Assembly: GCA_910577325.1 (NCBI GenBank)
Contig: CAJTMR010000027.1
Span: 1-48,603, forward strand
DNA: 48,603 bases
Direction: 5' to 3'
From: an uncultured Parabacteroides sp.
GTDB lineage: Bacteria > Bacteroidota > Bacteroidia > Bacteroidales > Tannerellaceae
The translations under genes were made by a program, and so were the position numbers. Of the stretch, positions 45,151 through 48,603 are shown one piece after another (the stretch's first letter is position 1; each line of letters begins with the position of its first letter). The notes under the pieces are model-generated. The model was not told the origin of the DNA and did not search any database. It saw nothing but the letters and a program-made list of their open reading frames with translations.

Positions 45151-45906
45151 ATGTTAGAAATAAAGAACTTGCATGCCAATGTCAATGGCAAAGAAATATT
45201 GAAAGGAATCAACCTTTCTGTCAAGGCGGGTGAGGTACACGCTATTATGGGACCGAACGGTTCCGGGAAAAGTACCTTGAGTAGTGTGTTGGTCGGAAAT
45301 CCGGCTTTCGAAGTAACCGAAGGGGAGGTGATTTTCAACGGTAAGAACTTGCTGGATCTCGAACCCGAAGACCGTAGTCGCGAAGGTCTTTTCCTAAGTT
45401 TTCAGTATCCGGTGGAGATTCCGGGGGTCAGCATGGTGAACTTCATGCGTGCCGCTTTGAACGAACATCGTAAATATAAGGGGCAGGAACCTGTCTCGGC
45501 AACTGATTTCTTGAAACTGATGCGCGAGAAGCGTGCGATCGTCGAGTTGGACAATAAGCTGGCAAGCCGTAGTGTGAACGAAGGTTTTTCGGGCGGTGAG
45601 AAGAAACGGAATGAAATTTTCCAGATGGCGATGCTGGAACCGAAGCTGGCGATTCTTGATGAAACGGACAGCGGGCTGGATATCGACGCTCTCCGTATCG
45701 TGGCGAGCGGTGTGAACCGACTCCGTACGCCTGAGAATGCAGCTATCGTTATCACCCACTACCAGCGTTTGCTGGATTATATCAAGCCCGATGTCGTCCA
45801 TGTCCTCTACAAAGGACGTATCGTCAAAACCGCTGGTCCTGAACTGGCTCTCGAACTCGAAGAAAAAGGTTACGATTGGATCAAGAAAGAGATGGGAGAT
45901 GAGTGA
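45151..45906 (+). CDS. sufC: Fe-S cluster assembly ATPase SufC
   Basis: This 251-residue soluble ABC-type ATPase drives the SufBCD scaffold. Walker A is GPNGSGKST (about residues 32-40), the signature is FSGGEKKRNEI and Walker B is LAILDETDSGLD. The Q-loop region reads FLSFQYPVEIPGV. The length and motifs are typical. An 85-nt gap separates it from sufB, with no obvious promoter. The stop is one base before the sufD ATG. Confidence 0.97.
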   Translation: MLEIKNLHANVNGKEILKGINLSVKAGEVHAIMGPNGSGKSTLSSVLVGNPAFEVTEGEVIFNGKNLLDLEPEDRSREGLFLSFQYPVEIPGVSMVNFMRAALNEHRKYKGQEPVSATDFLKLMREKRAIVELDNKLASRSVNEGFSGGEKKRNEIFQMAMLEPKLAILDETDSGLDIDALRIVASGVNRLRTPENAAIVITHYQRLLDYIKPDVVHVLYKGRIVKTAGPELALELEEKGYDWIKKEMGDE

Positions 45907-45907
45907 T

Positions 45908-47251
45908 ATGAAGGCTGAACAACAATATATTGATCTTTTCACCCGCTATGAGGACCTGATCCGTCGCCATGCTTCGGATGTGCAGAATGCACCTCGTACG
46001 CAGGCTTTGGCCGATTTGGAGCGGTTGGGGTTTCCGTCGGTGAAGAGTGAAGATTATAAATATACCGACGTGGCGCAGGCTTTTGCTCCGGACTACGGGT
46101 TGAATATCAACCGTCTCGATATTCCGGTCAATCCGTATGACGTGTTCCGTTGTGACGTTCCCAATCTGAGTACTTCGCTCTATTTTGTTGTGAACGATAC
46201 TTTCTGCGACAAAATGTTGCCGAAATCCCATCTTCCCGAAGGCGTTTATGCTGGGGGGATGCGTATCTTCATGGAAAAATATCCTGAAGTAGCTTCCCGC
46301 TATTACGGTAAGGCGGCTTTGACAGCCAAGGATGGTATCATCGCCTTGAACACGATGTTGGCTCAGGACGGTTTTGTGGTCTATGTGCCGGAAGGGGTGG
46401 TTGTGGAGCGTCCGATCCAGTTGGTGAATATTTTCCGCAGTGACGTGGACATGATGGCGAACCGCCGTATTTTGGTGATTATGGAAGCACGTTCGGAAGC
46501 CAAACTGCTGGTGTGTGACCATAGTATTGATGACGTCAAGTTTTTGGCTACACAGGTTGTCGAGATTTTTGCAGGTGAAGGCGCTTTTTTTGATTATTAC
46601 GACCTTGAAGAGAGCAGTGTGTCGACAACCCGTTTTGCTTCCGTCCATGTAAAGCAAGAGTCGGGAAGCAACGTTTTGGTGAATGGCATCACACTGAATA
46701 ACGGTTTAACCCGCAACAATTATTATATCGAACTGAATGGTGAACAGGCGGAAACGACTTTATGCGGAATGTCCATCTTGGACAAGGAACAACAGTTGGA
46801 TACATACAGCCATATTACGCATGCTGTGTCCGATTGTACCAGCAACGAGTTGTTTAAGAATGTCCTGGACGACCATGCCGTCGGCGTGTTCAGTGGACGT
46901 ATTCTTGTGAAGGAAGGTGCACAGAAGACTGCGGCTTATCAGACGAACCGTAATCTTTGTGCGACCCGTGAAGCTCGCATGTACAGCAAGCCGCAGTTGG
47001 AAATCTATGCCGATGATGTGAAGTGTTCACATGGCATGACCACCGGGCAGTTGGACGAAAATGCCTTGTTTTATATGCAGAGCCGTGGTATTTCTCGCGA
47101 CGAGGCGCGTATGTTGCTGAGTGTGGCTTTCACTTCGGACGTGATCGGCTATGTACGCTTGGATGCCTTGAAAGACCGTCTGCACAAATTGGTGGAAAAA
47201 CGTTTTCGCGGAGAACTGGCGAGATGCGCCGGTTGTCGGATTTGTAAATGA
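45908..47251 (+). CDS. sufD: Fe-S cluster assembly protein SufD
   Basis: This 447-residue protein (from ATG 45908) is the third SufBCD component. It has the family's early block FPSVKSEDYKYTDVAQAF, a middle of short beta-strands (right-handed helix fold) and the conserved end CSHGMTTGQLDENALFYMQSRGISRDEARMLL. The reading frame extends upstream into sufC, but the starts at 45899 and 45908 are the plausible ones; 45908 leaves one base after the sufC stop and gives MKAEQQYIDLF. The cysteine desulfurase SufS and SufE do not follow within the window. Confidence 0.94.
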   Translation: MKAEQQYIDLFTRYEDLIRRHASDVQNAPRTQALADLERLGFPSVKSEDYKYTDVAQAFAPDYGLNINRLDIPVNPYDVFRCDVPNLSTSLYFVVNDTFCDKMLPKSHLPEGVYAGGMRIFMEKYPEVASRYYGKAALTAKDGIIALNTMLAQDGFVVYVPEGVVVERPIQLVNIFRSDVDMMANRRILVIMEARSEAKLLVCDHSIDDVKFLATQVVEIFAGEGAFFDYYDLEESSVSTTRFASVHVKQESGSNVLVNGITLNNGLTRNNYYIELNGEQAETTLCGMSILDKEQQLDTYSHITHAVSDCTSNELFKNVLDDHAVGVFSGRILVKEGAQKTAAYQTNRNLCATREARMYSKPQLEIYADDVKCSHGMTTGQLDENALFYMQSRGISRDEARMLLSVAFTSDVIGYVRLDALKDRLHKLVEKRFRGELARCAGCRICK

Positions 47252-47553
47252 GAATAACATTTGCAATTAACATTCTCAGGGATAGATAAACACGGAAGGG
47301 CGCTAAGTTATGCGGAGATTATTGATAAGATAAATCCGTGTGATTCTGCGCTCTTTTGTTTTCTGTACTCAATAAAATCAAATTGTTGTGTCTGGGCGAT
47401 ATGCTATTCCCACGGCATTGGTTGTCATGCTTTTTGTCTGGATTGTAAGCTTTGTGGGGGGAGTAGTTCCTATTCAACATGATTCTTCGTGTGTTTGTTA
47501 GCATTTTTTTTGACTAATTTTTTCAAACTATTTTTTATTTATAGGAAAAACAT
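47252..47553. other. Spacer after the suf genes
   Basis: No supported gene is present. A TGAGAAT/ATTCTCA hairpin spans 47249-47278 at the sufD stop. Further on, CACGGA (about 47291) can pair with TCCGTG (about 47336), and GGGCGC (about 47298) with GCGCTC (about 47350); the order is interleaved, as in a pseudoknot. The short minus frame 47319-47504 has no support. The composition becomes very AT-rich towards the right. Confidence 0.4.
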
Positions 47554-47561
47554 TATATTTG
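47554..47561 (+). promoter_or_regulatory. Promoter of the small-peptide operon
   Basis: TATATTTG matches the -7 consensus exactly. No clear -33 is present. An 11-base direct repeat TTTCAAACTAT lies on both sides, at 47521-47531 and 47614-47624. The predicted leader to the first start codon is about 105 nt. Confidence 0.55.
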
Positions 47562-47656
47562 TGTTGTTGTTTATTTAAAATAACATATAATAAAATCTGA
47601 AGTCTTTTCATTATTTCAAACTATAGTTGCTTTATTTCAAGGTTAATATAAAAATA

Positions 47657-47690
47657 AGAAAGGAGGTGAAAAATGTATGGGATCTTTTAG
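47657..47690 (+). promoter_or_regulatory. Extended Shine-Dalgarno sequence with a five-codon reading frame
   Basis: AGAAAGGAGGTGA at 47657-47669 is complementary to 13 bases of the usual 16S rRNA 3' end. Bacteroidetes genes rarely use such sites, so it stands out. Seven bases after GGAGG comes an ATG (47673) that opens a five-codon frame, MYGIF, closed by TAG at 47688-47690. A second ATG at 47677 opens the 23-residue frame listed next. Which ATG the ribosome uses cannot be decided from the sequence. Confidence 0.6.
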
Positions 47691-47748
47691 TGTTGGATTT
47701 GAATTTATTCTTTATGGTATAATAAAAAAAACATGGGGTTATGAATAA
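47677..47748 (+). CDS. Small peptide, 23 residues, unknown
   Basis: The frame encodes 23 residues, MGSFSVGFEFILYGIIKKTWGYE (given here as MGSFSVGFEF then ILYGIIKKTWGYE). It is hydrophobic and aromatic in the middle with a short basic KK. The ATG is 11 bases after the GGAGG of an extended Shine-Dalgarno site. The end overlaps the start of the next small gene by 8 bases in another frame, which suggests translational coupling. It could be a leader peptide that controls its neighbours, or a product in its own right. I do not recognise a family. Confidence 0.45.
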   Translation: MGSFSVGFEFILYGIIKKTWGYE

Positions 47749-47881
47749 GCTATTATTAATATGGGGATCTGTAATTGTCGCAGTATCAGTTTTTTTGAGT
47801 ATTCAAAGTTGCGATTCGGATGATACTGAAGATTCCTTTGCTACTGTTGCCGAATCTAATTGTAAAATAATAAAGCCATGA
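47741..47881 (+). CDS. Small secreted lipopeptide-like precursor, 46 residues
   Basis: This 46-residue product has a lipoprotein-type signal. MNK is followed by a hydrophobic core (LLLIWGSVIVAVSVFLSI) and QSC, with Cys24 as the probable lipidated residue, then DSDDTED, the acidic stretch typical of exported Bacteroidetes lipoproteins. The mature part would be only 23 residues, with a second cysteine (Cys41) in ESNCKIIKP. Alternatively the N-terminus is a plain membrane anchor or a leader cut off on export, as in NVEALA-type peptide precursors of Bacteroides. The gene starts within the previous small frame, and its TGA overlaps the ATG of the next gene (ATGA), so all three are probably co-translated. 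It is too short for routine gene callers. Confidence 0.62.
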   Translation: MNKLLLIWGSVIVAVSVFLSIQSCDSDDTEDSFATVAESNCKIIKP

Positions 47882-48126
47882 AAACGAAAAGAATTAAAGA
47901 TCTATTGTTAGCCCCTTTCATTTTAATCTACTTTGTCTTGTTTGTATTCAATCTTGTTTATGACATAAATCTTGTTTATAGTGTTTATACTGCATTTTTG
48001 TGGTTCTTACTCTTGATTTATGTTATTATTTTGAAACGAGAAAGGGAAGGCAATAATTATTTTGTGATTTTAATATTTGCAGTGACATTAATACTTCTTA
48101 TTGCCAATGTTATAAGGAGATTTTGA
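47878..48126 (+). CDS. Small integral membrane protein, 82 residues
   Basis: This 82-residue protein begins MKTKRIKDLLL and has three hydrophobic helices: about 9-28 (LLLAPFILIYFVLFVFNLVY), 33-52 (VYSVYTAFLWFLLLIYVIIL) and 61-79 (YFVILIFAVTLILLIANVI). Short charged loops separate them (KREREGNN between helices 2 and 3), and it ends in basic RRF. No enzymatic motif is seen. The start overlaps the stop of the small lipopeptide gene in ATGA, so it probably acts with that peptide, for example in its export, immunity or anchoring; this is inference. The DNA is very AT-rich. A strong terminator follows. Confidence 0.65.
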   Translation: MKTKRIKDLLLAPFILIYFVLFVFNLVYDINLVYSVYTAFLWFLLLIYVIILKREREGNNYFVILIFAVTLILLIANVIRRF

Positions 48127-48180
48127 ACATTAAGAATCTGTTTTGATTTTTAGGTACATTCAATAAATGGCATAAAATCA

Positions 48181-48226
48181 GCCAACTAATTCATATTTAA
48201 AGGATTGTGAATTAGTTGGCTTTTTT
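48181..48226 (+). terminator. Rho-independent terminator of the small-peptide operon
   Basis: GCCAACTAATTC (48181-48192) and GAATTAGTTGGC (48209-48220) form a perfect 12-bp stem around a 16-nt loop, followed at once by six Ts. Confidence 0.9.
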
Positions 48227-48337
48227 GTATCTTTAGGTATTCCCCTATAAATAAGGTTTGGCAGCCAAAACGGGAGAAATCCCCCCCCACTTCGGGCTTT
48301 ACATAGGGCAACCGTACCAAAATCATAAAGTGTTCCT

Positions 48338-48603
48338 CTGTTTTCGCCACCGATACGGACTGATTACATACATGTTTTTGCAAAAACAACTATCATACTA
48401 TCATATCTGCCTGTATATCGGTTTAAACCAATATGTTATGGAATGATAGTTGCCGTTTTTAACTATCATTCATCTATCACAACTATCATGGTGAAAAACG
48501 ATAACATCCTGTGAATCAATCATGCGATAAAAACAGAGACCGCCCGGGAACAGGTGCGAAACATGTTAAAACGGCTTCTTTTTTCATCAAGACAGGCTTT
48601 TCT
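48338..48603 (+). repeat. 266-bp dispersed repeat, copy 2 (cut by the window end)
   Basis: This aligns without gaps to the reverse complement of 12042-12307 with 17 differences by eye. It includes AATGATAGTT (about 48441-48450) facing AACTATCATT (about 48460-48469), a ten-base perfect inverted repeat, and two more AACTATCAT copies. The segment 48127-48337 before it contains only the terminator and a C-rich run near 48281. The repeat reaches the last base, so its true right end is not visible. Confidence 0.85.

Noticed and set aside
48258..48446. 62-residue frame running into the right-hand repeat
   Set aside because: It crosses the sharp repeat boundary, has no promoter context and no recognisable features.
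12042..48603. The 36-kb segment between the inverted repeats as a composite transposon
   Set aside because: It contains essential housekeeping genes (nusA, infB, trpS, suf), and there is no transposase or integrase anywhere in the window.

Overview
The window is a chromosomal segment of a Bacteroidales bacterium, most likely Parabacteroides or a close relative. The organism call rests on gene content: CarboxypepD_reg-type TonB receptors, DUF4249 and six-bladed-propeller lipoproteins, a BtuG-BtuB vitamin B12 locus, an OM receptor-PnuT-ThiN thiamine locus, and a rimP-nusA-infB block followed by sufBCD. It also rests on many promoters of the Bacteroidetes type (TTTG, 18-20 bp, TAnnTTTG). All function calls come from reading the sequence and from family knowledge; no database search was run.

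Layout. Positions 1-8000: a TonB-dependent receptor divergent from an MnmD-like tRNA methyltransferase, thioredoxin, the replicative polymerase DnaE and a small outer-membrane barrel. 8000-16300: a repeat-rich spacer, a DPP-IV-like S9 peptidase downstream of NudC, a second spacer with several repeats and a wrecked acyltransferase, and a large S9 peptidase. 16300-20600: a duplicated pair of lipoproteins (propeller + partner, twice), with the second propeller reduced to a pseudogene. 20667-25400: btuB-btuG-btuF-like genes read leftwards behind a cobalamin riboswitch. 25486-28357: a hypothetical exported protein, a voltage-gated-type potassium channel with a zinc-ribbon tail, and trpS. 28555-34454: an ECF sigma factor, a barrel protein, a FecR anti-sigma factor, an STN-type TonB receptor and a DUF4249 lipoprotein. 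34519-38160: thiamine uptake genes (receptor, PnuT, ThiN) behind a TPP riboswitch. 38282-47251: rimP-nusA-infB-cvpA-sufB-sufC-sufD, all on the plus strand. 47554-48226: a very AT-rich cluster of three tiny overlapping reading frames with its own promoter, an extended Shine-Dalgarno sequence and a strong terminator. The window ends inside a repeat that is also present, inverted, at 12042-12307.

How genes work together. In the B12 locus BtuG captures cobalamin at the surface, BtuB imports it across the outer membrane and the BtuF-like lipoprotein carries it in the periplasm; BtuCD is not in the window. In the thiamine locus the receptor and PnuT import thiamine and ThiN pyrophosphorylates it. 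The sigma/FecR/TonB set looks like a substrate-responsive transport system. The suf genes build Fe-S clusters on a SufBCD scaffold.

The least explained parts are the small-peptide operon near the right end, the sharp base-composition break inside btuB, and the 266-bp inverted repeat pair.
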